A DNA stretch of 21,454 nt from Acidimicrobiia bacterium. Its GTDB lineage: Bacteria; Actinomycetota; Acidimicrobiia; Acidimicrobiales; Iamiaceae. This document shows, piece by piece, positions 7,788 to 16,048 of this stretch; position 1 is the stretch's first letter, and every line of letters starts with the position of its first letter. The translations under genes were made by a program, and so were the position numbers. Under the pieces are notes generated by a model that was given only the letters and a program-made list of their open reading frames with translations, made no database searches and was not told where the DNA came from. Location of the stretch: contig JAFBAD010000219.1 of assembly GCA_019247975.1 (NCBI GenBank), positions 1-21,454 on the forward strand, in the 5' to 3' direction.

Positions 7788-8818
7788 TTCGTCGGGGGAA
7801 GAGACGGGCGGCGAGCCGCCCGCTTCTCGGCCTCCATGCGCTCCCGGATCTCCGGTGGCACGTCGTGGGTGGGGACGTGCGGGGTCAGCACCGGCTGTGA
7901 CCGGAAGTCCCGGGCGACATCGGGTTCGAGGTACATGACGCGCGCCTCGGGGACGTTCTCCCGCACGTTGCGCTCGACCCGGTCGACCGCCTCGGCCACC
8001 TCCGGCAGCGTGAAGCGGTGATCGAACTCGACCTTGGCGCACACGAGCAGCTCGTCGGGCCCGAGGTGCTCGGTGCGCATGTGGATCAGCTGCAGCACAC
8101 CCGGCTCGATCTCGATCGCGGCCTGGATCGCCTCGCGCTGCTTGCGGCTCGCCGACTCGCCGATCAGCAGGCTCTTCATCTCGATGACGAGGATGATCGC
8201 GATCACGCCCAGCAACCCCCCGATGGTGAGCGTGCCGTAGGCGTCCCAGTGGTCGTTGCCGGTCGTCTGCGTGAGGATGATCGAGGCGAGCGCGATGACG
8301 AGGCCGATGAGCGCGCCGAGGTCCTCGAGGAGGACGATCGGCAGCTCCGGCACCTTCGCGTGGCGGATGAACTGCCGGTAGGTCGCGTCGCCCTTGACCG
8401 GCTTCGTCTCCTTCATGCCGGTGCGGAACGAGAGGCCCTCGGCCACCATGGCGAAGCCGAGGATCGCGATCGCCACGCCGGGGCTGTCGAGCGGCTCGGG
8501 GTGGCGGAGCTTGTGGATGCCCTCGTACACGGCGAACATCGAACCGAGGGTGAACAGGACCAGCGCGACGACGAAGGCCCAGAAGTAGCGCTCCCGCCCG
8601 TAGCCGAACGGGTGCTCCTCGGTGGCCGCCTTGCGGGCCCGGCGCCCGCCGAGCAGGAGGAGCAGTTGGTTGCCGGTGTCGGCGACCGAGTGCACGCCCT
8701 CGGCCAGCATCGCCGAGCTGCTCGTGACCGCGAAGCCCGCGAACTTCGCCACCGCGATCGCCAGGTTCGCAACCAGCGCGGCGACCACCGCGCGCTTGCC
8801 GTGGGACTCGCCGGCCAT
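7784..8818 (-). CDS. Cation diffusion facilitator (CDF) family metal transporter, 344 aa
   Basis: A six-helix inner-membrane antiporter that would export divalent metal (Zn, Mn, Fe, Co or similar) in exchange for protons. The first metal-site pair is H43 and D47 in AEGVHSVAD. The HPFGYGRERYFWAF segment (69-82) after helix 2 is a strong family mark. The second site reads E165-D166 in VLLEDLGALIG rather than HxxxD, which from memory resembles the SLC30A9/ZnT9-like branch. Residues about 222-300 form the cytoplasmic ferredoxin-like dimerisation domain, followed by a roughly 45-residue charged, proline-rich tail. The gene is last in a four-gene run, 26 nt after the glycosyltransferase stop, and its TAG shares CTAG (7784-7787) with the stop of the convergent cyclase gene. 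Metal specificity cannot be read from sequence. Confidence 0.92.
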   Translation of the reverse strand: MAGESHGKRAVVAALVANLAIAVAKFAGFAVTSSSAMLAEGVHSVADTGNQLLLLLGGRRARKAATEEHPFGYGRERYFWAFVVALVLFTLGSMFAVYEGIHKLRHPEPLDSPGVAIAILGFAMVAEGLSFRTGMKETKPVKGDATYRQFIRHAKVPELPIVLLEDLGALIGLVIALASIILTQTTGNDHWDAYGTLTIGGLLGVIAIILVIEMKSLLIGESASRKQREAIQAAIEIEPGVLQLIHMRTEHLGPDELLVCAKVEFDHRFTLPEVAEAVDRVERNVRENVPEARVMYLEPDVARDFRSQPVLTPHVPTHDVPPEIRERMEAEKRAARRPSLPPTN

Positions 8819-8844
8819 GCGACTCGACGGTACGCCGCGGGTGC

Positions 8845-10218
8845 TCAGGACCGCATGATGCGGCGCTGGCGCAGCTGCACCACGACGGAGGAGACGAGCG
8901 CGGCGGCGACGATGGCGGCGAGCGCGGTGAGCTCGAAGTCCTGGGTCACGAGGACCTCACGGTGGAGCAGCCGGTCGAGCAGGTCGGGGTGGCGCAGGTG
9001 CTTCCCCGTGTACGCGATCACCACGAGCGACGTGTCGATCAGCAGGACGATGGCGAGCAGGCCGTCGTCGGCCAGGGCCACGAGCGGCAGCGCCCACGCG
9101 AAGTACCACGGCAGGACGTATGGCGCAGCCAGCAGGAAGGGCGCCGTTGCGGCGGCGGCCGCGGCGGCCGGGTGGGCCCGCAGGCGCGCCAGCGAGCCGA
9201 TCATCGCCGGCAACGCCACGAGCACCGCCAGCATGAACAGCTCCTCGTGGCCGGGGAGCGGCCACGAGTGGAGCCGGGGCCAGAACGAGGTCTTGGAGAG
9301 CTGGCCGGCGGCGTCCAGCACCGGGTGCAGGGCTGAAGGGCCGCCGGCCACGAGGTAGCCGCCTGCGAGCAGGGCTGCACATGTCGCGCCCGCTCGGGTC
9401 GCCGCGTGCGATCCCTGGCGTCGCCACAGCCAGAGCACGAGCGCGGCGGCGGGCAGGACGGCGGCGATCTTGACCAGCGCGGCGCCGGCCGCAGCGGCAC
9501 CGGCGGTCTTCGGCCAGCGTCGCTCGACGGCCAGGACCGCGGCGACCAGCAGCAACCCGACCAGGGCGTCGTTGTGCCCACCGTTCACGAGGTCGACGAC
9601 CACGATCGGGTGCAGCCCCAGCGCGATGACGGCCGCGTGCAGCTGCCGCTTGTGGAGCACCAGCAGGATTGCGAGGACCGACCCGGCCGCCCAGGCCTGG
9701 TACGCGAGGCGGGTGGTGAGCGGGCTCGACCCGACCACCTTGGCGATCACCGCGGATCCGGTCGTGAACGCCGGTCCGTACACGCTCGGGGTGCCCCGCC
9801 AGATGACCGACACGCGGTGCAGCGCAGGATCGTGGCGGAAGGCGTCGGGGGGCGTGGTGTAGGGGTCGGCGTCGTGGATTGCGACGATGCGGCCGTACAT
9901 CGCGTAGCTCCACAGATCCCGTGACGTGCGGGGCGGCACCAGCACGGCCAGCGCGAGCAGTCCGCAGGCGACGCCGAGCACGAACCGCCGGGGGAGGTGC
10001 GGCCGCCGGTGCTCGAGCAGCGCGAGCGCGACGACCGTCACGCACCCGAGGACCGCCAGCGGCGCGGTGCGGTCGGCGACCGAGCCGTACGGCGCCCGGA
10101 GAAGCCCGATGTCGGCGACGACGGCGGCGGCCACGAGGCCGTAGCGGAGGGCAACGGACCACGGAGCGACCGTCGACTGATCCGCCGGAGCGATCGACGT
10201 CGCGGTGTCGCGCTGCAC
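8845..10218 (-). CDS. GT-C fold polytopic glycosyltransferase (GT87/mannosyltransferase-like), 457 aa
   Basis: A membrane protein with about 10-12 hydrophobic helices, resembling polyprenyl-phosphate-mannose-dependent alpha-mannosyltransferases (MptA/MptB, GT87-like) that build lipoglycans or envelope polysaccharides from outside the membrane. Key motifs are RDLWSYAMYGRIVAIHDADPY (100-120), where D101 is the likely catalytic acidic residue of the first extracytoplasmic loop, SVYGPAFT (145-152), and the intramembrane NGGHNDALVG (212-221). The start is taken as GTG 10218, the first good start after the upstream gene's stop 47 nt earlier; the same frame is open much further upstream but there lies antiphase to the neighbouring gene. 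The C-terminus ends RQRRIMRS. Acceptor and sugar are unknown; class is secure, donor is inference. Confidence 0.85.
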   Translation of the reverse strand: MQRDTATSIAPADQSTVAPWSVALRYGLVAAAVVADIGLLRAPYGSVADRTAPLAVLGCVTVVALALLEHRRPHLPRRFVLGVACGLLALAVLVPPRTSRDLWSYAMYGRIVAIHDADPYTTPPDAFRHDPALHRVSVIWRGTPSVYGPAFTTGSAVIAKVVGSSPLTTRLAYQAWAAGSVLAILLVLHKRQLHAAVIALGLHPIVVVDLVNGGHNDALVGLLLVAAVLAVERRWPKTAGAAAAGAALVKIAAVLPAAALVLWLWRRQGSHAATRAGATCAALLAGGYLVAGGPSALHPVLDAAGQLSKTSFWPRLHSWPLPGHEELFMLAVLVALPAMIGSLARLRAHPAAAAAAATAPFLLAAPYVLPWYFAWALPLVALADDGLLAIVLLIDTSLVVIAYTGKHLRHPDLLDRLLHREVLVTQDFELTALAAIVAAALVSSVVVQLRQRRIMRS

Positions 10219-10265
10219 CGGGCGCGGAGCGTACCGATGCGCTGCGCCGATGTGTCCGCGCCCGC

Positions 10266-11714
10266 TCAGCCCCGGCGCAGCTCGAAGGTGGTGACCGGGC
10301 CCGGCCCCGGCCGGGCCTCGATCGGCGCGACCCCGGCGGGCAGCGGGGCGCCGTCGCTGGTGAGCGTGACCGGGTCCGCGTCGGTCAGCGGCGCTTCGAG
10401 CTCGAACCGCGCGACCGCATCGGGCGCGGGGTCGGCGCCGTGGTGCCAGCGGAGCACCATCCGGCCCGGCTCGACCGTCGCGTCCGACGGCCCGGGCACG
10501 ATCGCCCGCAGCCAGCCGATCGACCCGTCGGCGCGGCGCCAGTGCGCCGTCGCCGCGTGGAACTGCTCCCACCACGAGAGGTCGACCGTGCTCGACTCGG
10601 CGCCGAACGCGACGTCGTCGGCCAGCCACGCGGTCGCGACGCGGTCGCCGTCGTCGGGTTCGGAGATGCGCCGGGTGACCACGCGCTCGCCGGTGAGCTC
10701 CAGCAGGTCGCGCCGCGCGTCGTCGGGCACGGCGGCCCCGATGAGCGCCGCGGCGGGACCGAACGAGAGGTCCCAGCTGTGCTCCAACGGCCGGCCGAGG
10801 TCGGGGAGCGGAGCGATCTCCCGTCCGGCCGCCGCCCAGATCCAGACCGCCCATTGGGCGACGTAGCGCCCGAGGTCCATGCCGTAGGCGCGCGTGTAGG
10901 GACCCGCGACCTGGCGCAGCCCGGCGTGGTACCAGCGGGCGGCCTCGGACCACAGCTCCGCCTCGACCCGCGTGCCGAGGTCGTGCAGCAGGTCGGAGTC
11001 CGAGTGGCCGCGCCACAGCCCGAGGGCCTTCAGGTCGATGCCGTGGTAGGTCGGCGAGTTGAACTCGTCGAACGCGCCGTGGCGGTCGAACCGGGCGACG
11101 GTCCGGCGGGCGCGGTCCTCGCCGCCGGCGATCCACTCGCGCTCGTCGAGGCGACGGCCCGCTTCGACCTCGACGTAGGCCTGCATGAGCGAGATGTTCG
11201 AGTAGCTGGTCGTGATCCGCCGGCCGCCGGCTTCGGCGTGCTCGCCCTCGACCGCGAGGCGCAGCGCGGTGTCGATGCGATCGGTCAGCGACGCGGGCAG
11301 CCGCTCGCCGAGGTTGCGCAGCAGGAGGAGGAGCGTGCAGCTGATGAACTGCCGCCAGTTGGGGTCGTAGTCGTCCCACATCCGCGCGCCGGGCTGGGGG
11401 TGCGCGATCTCGTGGACGAGCGTGTACGTGCCGTGCCAGACGTTGCCGGGTTCGTCGTACTGGTGGTCGAGCACAGTCGACAGCGCCCGCACGGCGCGGT
11501 CGTCGTCGCCGCGCAGCAGCAGACCGACCGCGTACCAGGCGGTCTGCGGGAGCATGTGGAACGCGGGCTGCGGGTAGCCGCCGTCGACCGGGTCGACCGG
11601 CATCCAGAGCAGACCGACCTCGTCGTCCCACCACTGGTCGGTCCATGCGGTGGTCGCGGCCGCGAGGTCCGCGTGGTGGTCGTCGGCGAGCCTAGGTGGT
11701 TGATCGATGGGCAT
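10266..11714 (-). CDS. Conserved alpha-helical protein of unknown function (possible alpha/alpha-toroid, carbohydrate-active)
   Basis: A 482-residue soluble protein without signal peptide or membrane helix. I do not recognise a named family with certainty. The N-terminal two thirds are alpha-helical, Trp/Tyr-rich and have spaced motifs typical of alpha/alpha-toroid enzymes: GGYPQPAFHMLPQTAWYA (45-62), GNVWHGTY, NISLMQAYVE, FDEFNSPTYHGIDLKALGLW, and a late PLEHSWDLSFGP. The last roughly 120 residues look beta-rich (WHHGAD, FELEAPLTD). Toroid plus beta-sandwich is the layout of several polysaccharide lyases and glycoside hydrolases, and the next gene is a glycosyltransferase; a sugar-active role is inference only. 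The ATG at 11714 lies inside the end of the peptidase gene (23-nt overlap), suggesting translational coupling. Confidence 0.7.
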   Translation of the reverse strand: MPIDQPPRLADDHHADLAAATTAWTDQWWDDEVGLLWMPVDPVDGGYPQPAFHMLPQTAWYAVGLLLRGDDDRAVRALSTVLDHQYDEPGNVWHGTYTLVHEIAHPQPGARMWDDYDPNWRQFISCTLLLLLRNLGERLPASLTDRIDTALRLAVEGEHAEAGGRRITTSYSNISLMQAYVEVEAGRRLDEREWIAGGEDRARRTVARFDRHGAFDEFNSPTYHGIDLKALGLWRGHSDSDLLHDLGTRVEAELWSEAARWYHAGLRQVAGPYTRAYGMDLGRYVAQWAVWIWAAAGREIAPLPDLGRPLEHSWDLSFGPAAALIGAAVPDDARRDLLELTGERVVTRRISEPDDGDRVATAWLADDVAFGAESSTVDLSWWEQFHAATAHWRRADGSIGWLRAIVPGPSDATVEPGRMVLRWHHGADPAPDAVARFELEAPLTDADPVTLTSDGAPLPAGVAPIEARPGPGPVTTFELRRG

Positions 11715-13116
11715 GCGCGTCCAGCACGTGGGCGACCGAGGCGGTGACCCGCCGGCCGGTCTCGAGGTGGAGCGACTCGTTCGGACCGTGGGCGTTGCTG
11801 CCCGGTCCGAGCACCCCGCTGATCATGAACTGCGCCTCGGGGAAGCGACGGCCGAGCATCTCCATGAACGGGATGGTGCCGCCTTCGCCCATCGTGCCCG
11901 CCGCCTCGCCGCCGAACTCCGCGCGGGAGGCGGCGTCGAGCGCGCCGGCCAACCAGGGCGCGGTGGGCGGCGCGTCCCACCCCGGCGCGGCGTCCTGCAC
12001 CTCGAAGCGGACCGACGCGCCGTGGGGCGGATCGGCCTCGAGCGCGTCGGTCAGCGCACGACCCGCGACGTCGGTGTCGACGCCCGGGGGGAGGCGCAGC
12101 GAGAGGGTGGCGGTGGTGAACGGGAGCAGCACGTTGCCGGCCTCGGAGGTCGGCGGCAGACCGTCGATGCCGGTGATCGACAGCGACGGCTCCCAGGTCT
12201 TGGCCAGCAGCATGTCCACCGGGTCCTCGTGCGGCGATCGGGTGGAACCGGCATACGGGAACACCAGCTCCGGCCCGAGGTCGGCCGCCGCGGCCTCGAT
12301 GCCTCGCCGGCGCTCCGCGGGGATGTCGACCTGGAGCTCGGGGAGCAGGAGCCGGCCGGTGTCGGGATCCTCGATGCGATCGAGGAGCCGGCGCAGCACC
12401 CGGAAGGACGAGGGGACCACCCCGCCGGCGGTTCCCGAGTGCACGCCCTCGGTCAGCACGTCCACCCGGAGCGTGCCGATGAGGTTGCCCCGCAGGGAGG
12501 TGGTGGTCCAGAGCCGCCGGTAGTCGGCGCAGCCCGAGTCGAGGCACACGACGAGCGACGGGGTGCCCAGGCGGTCGCCGAGCTGCTCGAGGTGGGCCGG
12601 GAGGTCGGGGCTGCCGGACTCCTCGCTGCACTCGACGACCAGCACGCACCGCCCGTGGCGGCCAGCGCCGAGGCGCAGCGCCTCGATCGCGGTGAGGGCG
12701 GCGAAGCAGGCGTAGCCGTCGTCGGCGCCGCCCCGTCCGTAGAGGCGGCCGTCGTCGATGACCGGCTCCCAGGGCCCGAGGCCGTCGCGCCAGCCGTGCA
12801 TCGGTGGCTGCTTGTCCAGGTGGCCGTAGAGGACGACGGTGTCGTCCGGGTGGGCGCCGGGCGTCGCCGGGACCTCGCACAGGAGCAGGGGGGTGCGGCC
12901 CTCCAGGGTGGTCAGGTCGACGGTCAGCCCCTCGATCGGCCGGGCCGCGCACCACGCGCGGGCGAGCTCGACCGCGGCGTCCATGTGCCCGGCCGCGGCC
13001 CAGCCCGCGTCGTAGGCGGGTGAGACGTTCGGGATGCGGATGTAGTCGACGAGCGCCGGCACGATCTCGCGCTCCCACACGTCGTCGACCCGGCTGCGGA
13101 CGGTGGCGCGATCCAT
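11692..13116 (-). CDS. M20 family zinc metallopeptidase (carnosinase/dipeptidase-like), 474 aa
   Basis: A cytoplasmic di-zinc hydrolase expected to cleave dipeptides or N-acyl amino acids. The catalytic set is complete: H99 and D101 in LYGHLDKQPP, bridging D132 in GRGGADDGYA, catalytic base E165 and metal ligand E166 in CSEESGS, D193 in CLDSGCAD, and a late HGPNES histidine. The GVHSGTAGGVVPSSFR segment marks the inserted lid/dimerisation domain of the M20 fold. The ATG at 13116 is preceded by GAAGG with 4 nt spacing; length is normal for the family. It opens a four-gene minus-strand run, overlapping the next gene by 23 nt. The divergent FG-GAP gene starts only 39 nt away, so the peptidase promoter must lie partly within or beyond that neighbour. 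Natural substrate unknown. Confidence 0.93.
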   Translation of the reverse strand: MDRATVRSRVDDVWEREIVPALVDYIRIPNVSPAYDAGWAAAGHMDAAVELARAWCAARPIEGLTVDLTTLEGRTPLLLCEVPATPGAHPDDTVVLYGHLDKQPPMHGWRDGLGPWEPVIDDGRLYGRGGADDGYACFAALTAIEALRLGAGRHGRCVLVVECSEESGSPDLPAHLEQLGDRLGTPSLVVCLDSGCADYRRLWTTTSLRGNLIGTLRVDVLTEGVHSGTAGGVVPSSFRVLRRLLDRIEDPDTGRLLLPELQVDIPAERRRGIEAAAADLGPELVFPYAGSTRSPHEDPVDMLLAKTWEPSLSITGIDGLPPTSEAGNVLLPFTTATLSLRLPPGVDTDVAGRALTDALEADPPHGASVRFEVQDAAPGWDAPPTAPWLAGALDAASRAEFGGEAAGTMGEGGTIPFMEMLGRRFPEAQFMISGVLGPGSNAHGPNESLHLETGRRVTASVAHVLDAHAHRSTT

Positions 13117-13155
13117 CGGACCTTCAGCCTCGCACCTCCCGGCCGATCGGAAGCC

Positions 13156-14271
13156 ATGCGGCCCGCCCGGACGATCCGACTGCTGGTCGTGGTCTGCCTG
13201 GCCGGGCTTGCGGTGGGCGCCGGATCCGCCGAGAGCGCCGACGACGCCCGCTGGCAGTACGACGACGCCTCGGTGAACGGGGTGTACACGCCTCTGGTCG
13301 GCGACTTCGCCGGCGACCAGGCCGACGACATCTTCTGGTACGCACCAGGCGCGCCGGTCGACGTGCTGTGGATCGCCCGGGCCGGCGCACGCGGATCCGA
13401 CTCGTTCACGCGCGTCCGCTTCACCGTGGACGGCACCTACGAACCGATCGTCGGCGACTTCGCGGGCGACGAGTACGACGACATCCTCTGGTACCGGCCG
13501 GGGAGCGGGGCCGACCCGCTGTGGGAGTCGGTGCCGTCGGAAGACGTGTTCCGGAGCGCCGGGTCGCTGTCGGTCAGCGGCAGCTACCGGCCCGAGGTGC
13601 TGCGGGACTACCGCGACGCCGGCTCCAAGGACCGCATCGTGTGGCAGCGCGCGTCGAAGGGCCACGACGTCCTCACCCGCTTCGACGGCGACGGCCTCGG
13701 CGGCCACTCCTCCGAGCAGGTCGAGATCCGCACCGACCAGACCGTCGTCCCCGGCGACTGGAACGGCGACGGCCTCGACGACCTCCTCCTCTACGGCCCG
13801 GGAACGACGCCCGACTCGCTCTGGCTGAGCGGCGACGACCACGGCTTCTCCGAGCACGACCTCTCGATCAACGGCGTGTACCAGCCGGTGACCGTGGTCG
13901 GTGCCGACCGCGACGGCGTGTTCCTCTTCGGCCCGGGCCCTGCGCCGGACCGCTACCTCGCCGGCGAAGGCTCCTCGTTCACCTCCGAGCCGGTCGATCC
14001 GTTCCCGACCACCGGCGTCGCGTACGGCGCCGACGCGCGCGGGTTCGCGTTCGTGCACAGCACGTCGACCGGTACCCGGGAGGACGGCCTCCTCGTCGAG
14101 GGCGGTCGCGGCCAGCGGTTCAAGCTGAGCGAGAGCCACGACATCGGGGCTGGCATCCGTCCGGTCACCGGCGACTTCGACGACGACGGCGTCGTCGACA
14201 TCTTCTGGTACGGCCCGGGCGCACGCCCCGACGAGCTCTGGTACGCCCAGCCCGACGGCGTCCAACCCTGA
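13156..14271 (+). CDS. Secreted FG-GAP/VCBS-like repeat protein, probable seven-bladed beta-propeller
   Basis: A 371-residue protein with a signal peptide (MRPARTIRLL then a hydrophobic core to about residue 21, cleavage probably in GSAESADD). The mature part is seven repeats of about 48 residues starting near 43, 94, 143, 195, 241, 286 and 334. The clear copies (1, 2, 4, 7) read P-x-VGDFxGDxxDDIxWYxPG and carry acidic loops such as GDWNGDGLDD (200-209) that resemble FG-GAP calcium sites; copies 3, 5 and 6 have lost most acidic residues. Seven units suggest an integrin-alpha-like propeller closing on itself. No anchor or catalytic motif is seen, so it is likely released or wall-associated. 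GGAAG is only 2 nt from the ATG, so initiation may be weak. Ligand unknown. Confidence 0.88.
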   Translation: MRPARTIRLLVVVCLAGLAVGAGSAESADDARWQYDDASVNGVYTPLVGDFAGDQADDIFWYAPGAPVDVLWIARAGARGSDSFTRVRFTVDGTYEPIVGDFAGDEYDDILWYRPGSGADPLWESVPSEDVFRSAGSLSVSGSYRPEVLRDYRDAGSKDRIVWQRASKGHDVLTRFDGDGLGGHSSEQVEIRTDQTVVPGDWNGDGLDDLLLYGPGTTPDSLWLSGDDHGFSEHDLSINGVYQPVTVVGADRDGVFLFGPGPAPDRYLAGEGSSFTSEPVDPFPTTGVAYGADARGFAFVHSTSTGTREDGLLVEGGRGQRFKLSESHDIGAGIRPVTGDFDDDGVVDIFWYGPGARPDELWYAQPDGVQP

Positions 14272-14272
14272 G

Positions 14273-14313
14273 CGAAGGCACTAACGGTCGGAATCCGACC
14301 GGTATCGCCTTCG
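14273..14313. terminator. Nested inverted repeat, possible terminator or leader structure
   Basis: Outer arms CGAAGGC (14273-14279) and GCCTTCG (14307-14313) enclose an inner perfect hairpin, CGGTCGG-AAT-CCGACCG (14285-14301), with a 5-nt internal loop on each side. It begins 2 nt after the FG-GAP gene stop. There is no T-run, so it is not a textbook intrinsic terminator; such hairpins without U-tracts occur behind actinobacterial genes. It could equally act as a leader element for the ABC-F gene. Confidence 0.55.
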
Positions 14314-14388
14314 GATCTCACTACGGTGGCACCCGTGCGCTGAGCCCAGGCCCTGACCTCGTCGCCGGCGTCCGCCGGCGCTTCCGCT

Positions 14389-14394
14389 GAAAGG
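14389..14394 (+). promoter_or_regulatory. Shine-Dalgarno of the ABC-F gene
   Basis: GAAAGG lies 6 nt before the TTG at 14401. It decides this unusual TTG start, for which no better ATG/GTG is present before the first conserved residues. Confidence 0.65.
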
Positions 14395-14400
14395 TTCGCC

Positions 14401-16044
14401 TTGGCTGCTCCGTCCACCCTCGTCTCCGTCCTCGCGCGCGGTCTGGTCCTCGACCGCAGCGGTGCGACCGTCCTCGGCGGTGTCGATGTCACCGTCGGGG
14501 CGGGCGCGCGCCTCGGTGTCGTCGGCCCGAACGGCGTCGGCAAGTCGACGCTCCTCGCGGTGCTCGCCGGCCGGCTGCCGCCGGACGCCGGATCGGTGAC
14601 CGTCACCCCGCCCGACGCGACCGTCGCGCTGCTCGCGCAGGAGCCGTCCCGCCGCACCGACGAGACCGGTCGCGAGCTGCTGTCCCGGCGCACCGGCGTG
14701 GCGGAGGCCACCGTCGAGTTCGAGGCGGCCACCGCTGCACTCGCGGCCGGCGACGACGCGGCCGCGGCGCGCTACGACCACGCGCTCGAGCGGTGGATGG
14801 GCGTCGGCGCGCCGGACTTCGACGCGCGCTGCGAGCAGGTCGCGCATGACCTCGGCCTCGACGAGGCGGTGCTGTCGCAGCCGACGGCCACGCTGTCGGG
14901 CGGCCAGGCGGCGCGGCTCGCGCTGGCGGCGATCCTGCTGACGCGCGTCGACGTCCTGCTGCTCGACGAGCCGACCAACGACCTCGACTTCGACGGGCTG
15001 CAGCGGCTGGAGGCGTTCGTGGTCGGCTTCCCGGGCGCGGTGGTCGTGGTGTCGCACGACCGGGCCTTCCTGGAGCGCACGATCACCCACGTGCTCGAGC
15101 TCGACGAGCACAGCCACACCGGCGCGCTCTTCGCGGGCGGGTGGCAGGCGTACCTCGACGAGCGGGCCCGGTCGCGCCGCCACGCAGAAGAGGCGTACGG
15201 CCGCTACCGCGACGAGGTCGACGACCTGAACGAGCGGGCCCGGCGCACCCGCCAGTGGGCGGCCGACGGCGCGCGCAAGGCGGTCAAGAACCCGCGCGAC
15301 GGCGACAAGTTCATCAAGGCCCACAACGTCGCGATGTCCGAGAAGCTGGCCGGCAAGGCGGCCCGGCTCGACAAGGCGATCGAGCGGGTCGAGGTGGTCG
15401 AGAAGCCGTGGGAGGGCTGGGACCTGCGGCTCGACCTTGCTGCGACGGCCCGCAGCGGCGACGTCGTCATGCGCCTCGATCACGCCGTGGTGGGGAGGGC
15501 GGTCGTGGGCGACGGCGACTTCCGTCTCGGACCCATCGACCTCGAGGTGCGCTGGGCCGACCGGGTCGCGATCGTGGGAGCGAACGGGTCCGGCAAGACG
15601 ACGCTGATCGACTCGCTGCTCGGGCGCCTGCCGCTCGTCTCCGGGTCGCGCTGGATGGGACCCGGCGTCGTCGTGGGCGAGCTCGATCAGGCCCGGCGGC
15701 GCTTCGCCGAGGACGCCACGGTGCTCGCCGGCCTGATGAAGGCGACCGGACTCGTCGTCTCCGACGCACGGTCGCTGCTGGCGAAGTTCGGGCTCGGTGC
15801 GGGCCACATCGCCCGCAGCACCCGGGAGCTCTCACCGGGGGAGCGGACCCGGGCCGCCCTCGCGCTGCTGATGGCCTCCGGCACCAACTGCCTGGTGCTC
15901 GACGAACCCACCAACCACCTCGACCTGCCGGTCATCGAGCAGCTGGAGGGTGCCCTCCGCACCTGGGAGGGCACCCTCCTGCTCGTCACCCACGACCGCC
16001 GCTTCCTCGAGGCGGTCGACGTGGACCGGGTGGTGGAGCTCTGA
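14401..16044 (+). CDS. ABC-F family ATPase (ribosome-associated), 547 aa
   Basis: A soluble protein with two ABC domains and no membrane segment, the ABC-F layout of translation factors (EttA-like) and antibiotic-resistance ribosome-protection proteins. Domain 1: Walker A GPNGVGKST (42-50), LSGGQ (165-169), LLLDEPTNDLD with E190, and SHDR (218-221). Domain 2: GANGSGKTT (393-401), variant signature LSPGE (477-481), LVLDEPTNHLD with E502, and THDR. The linker between them (about 240-345) is helical and strongly charged, the part that reaches the ribosomal E/P site. No long C-terminal extension. Start is TTG 14401 with GAAAGG at 6 nt spacing. The gene has a 129-nt leader with hairpins and ends 4 nt before the convergent NHL gene ends. 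Resistance versus housekeeping role cannot be decided from sequence. Confidence 0.92.
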   Translation: MAAPSTLVSVLARGLVLDRSGATVLGGVDVTVGAGARLGVVGPNGVGKSTLLAVLAGRLPPDAGSVTVTPPDATVALLAQEPSRRTDETGRELLSRRTGVAEATVEFEAATAALAAGDDAAAARYDHALERWMGVGAPDFDARCEQVAHDLGLDEAVLSQPTATLSGGQAARLALAAILLTRVDVLLLDEPTNDLDFDGLQRLEAFVVGFPGAVVVVSHDRAFLERTITHVLELDEHSHTGALFAGGWQAYLDERARSRRHAEEAYGRYRDEVDDLNERARRTRQWAADGARKAVKNPRDGDKFIKAHNVAMSEKLAGKAARLDKAIERVEVVEKPWEGWDLRLDLAATARSGDVVMRLDHAVVGRAVVGDGDFRLGPIDLEVRWADRVAIVGANGSGKTTLIDSLLGRLPLVSGSRWMGPGVVVGELDQARRRFAEDATVLAGLMKATGLVVSDARSLLAKFGLGAGHIARSTRELSPGERTRAALALLMASGTNCLVLDEPTNHLDLPVIEQLEGALRTWEGTLLLVTHDRRFLEAVDVDRVVEL

Positions 16045-16048
16045 ACGG

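Noticed and set aside
4161..8042. A 1293-codon open frame on the minus strand opposite the cyclase gene
   Set aside because: It is a shadow in GC-rich DNA: low-complexity Arg/Gly/Ala/Asp content, no domain, and it covers two genes with clear motifs on both strands.
9879..11747. A 622-codon plus-strand open frame across the glycosyltransferase and toroid genes
   Set aside because: It crosses two minus-strand genes and has shadow-type composition; the minus-strand frames carry the motifs.
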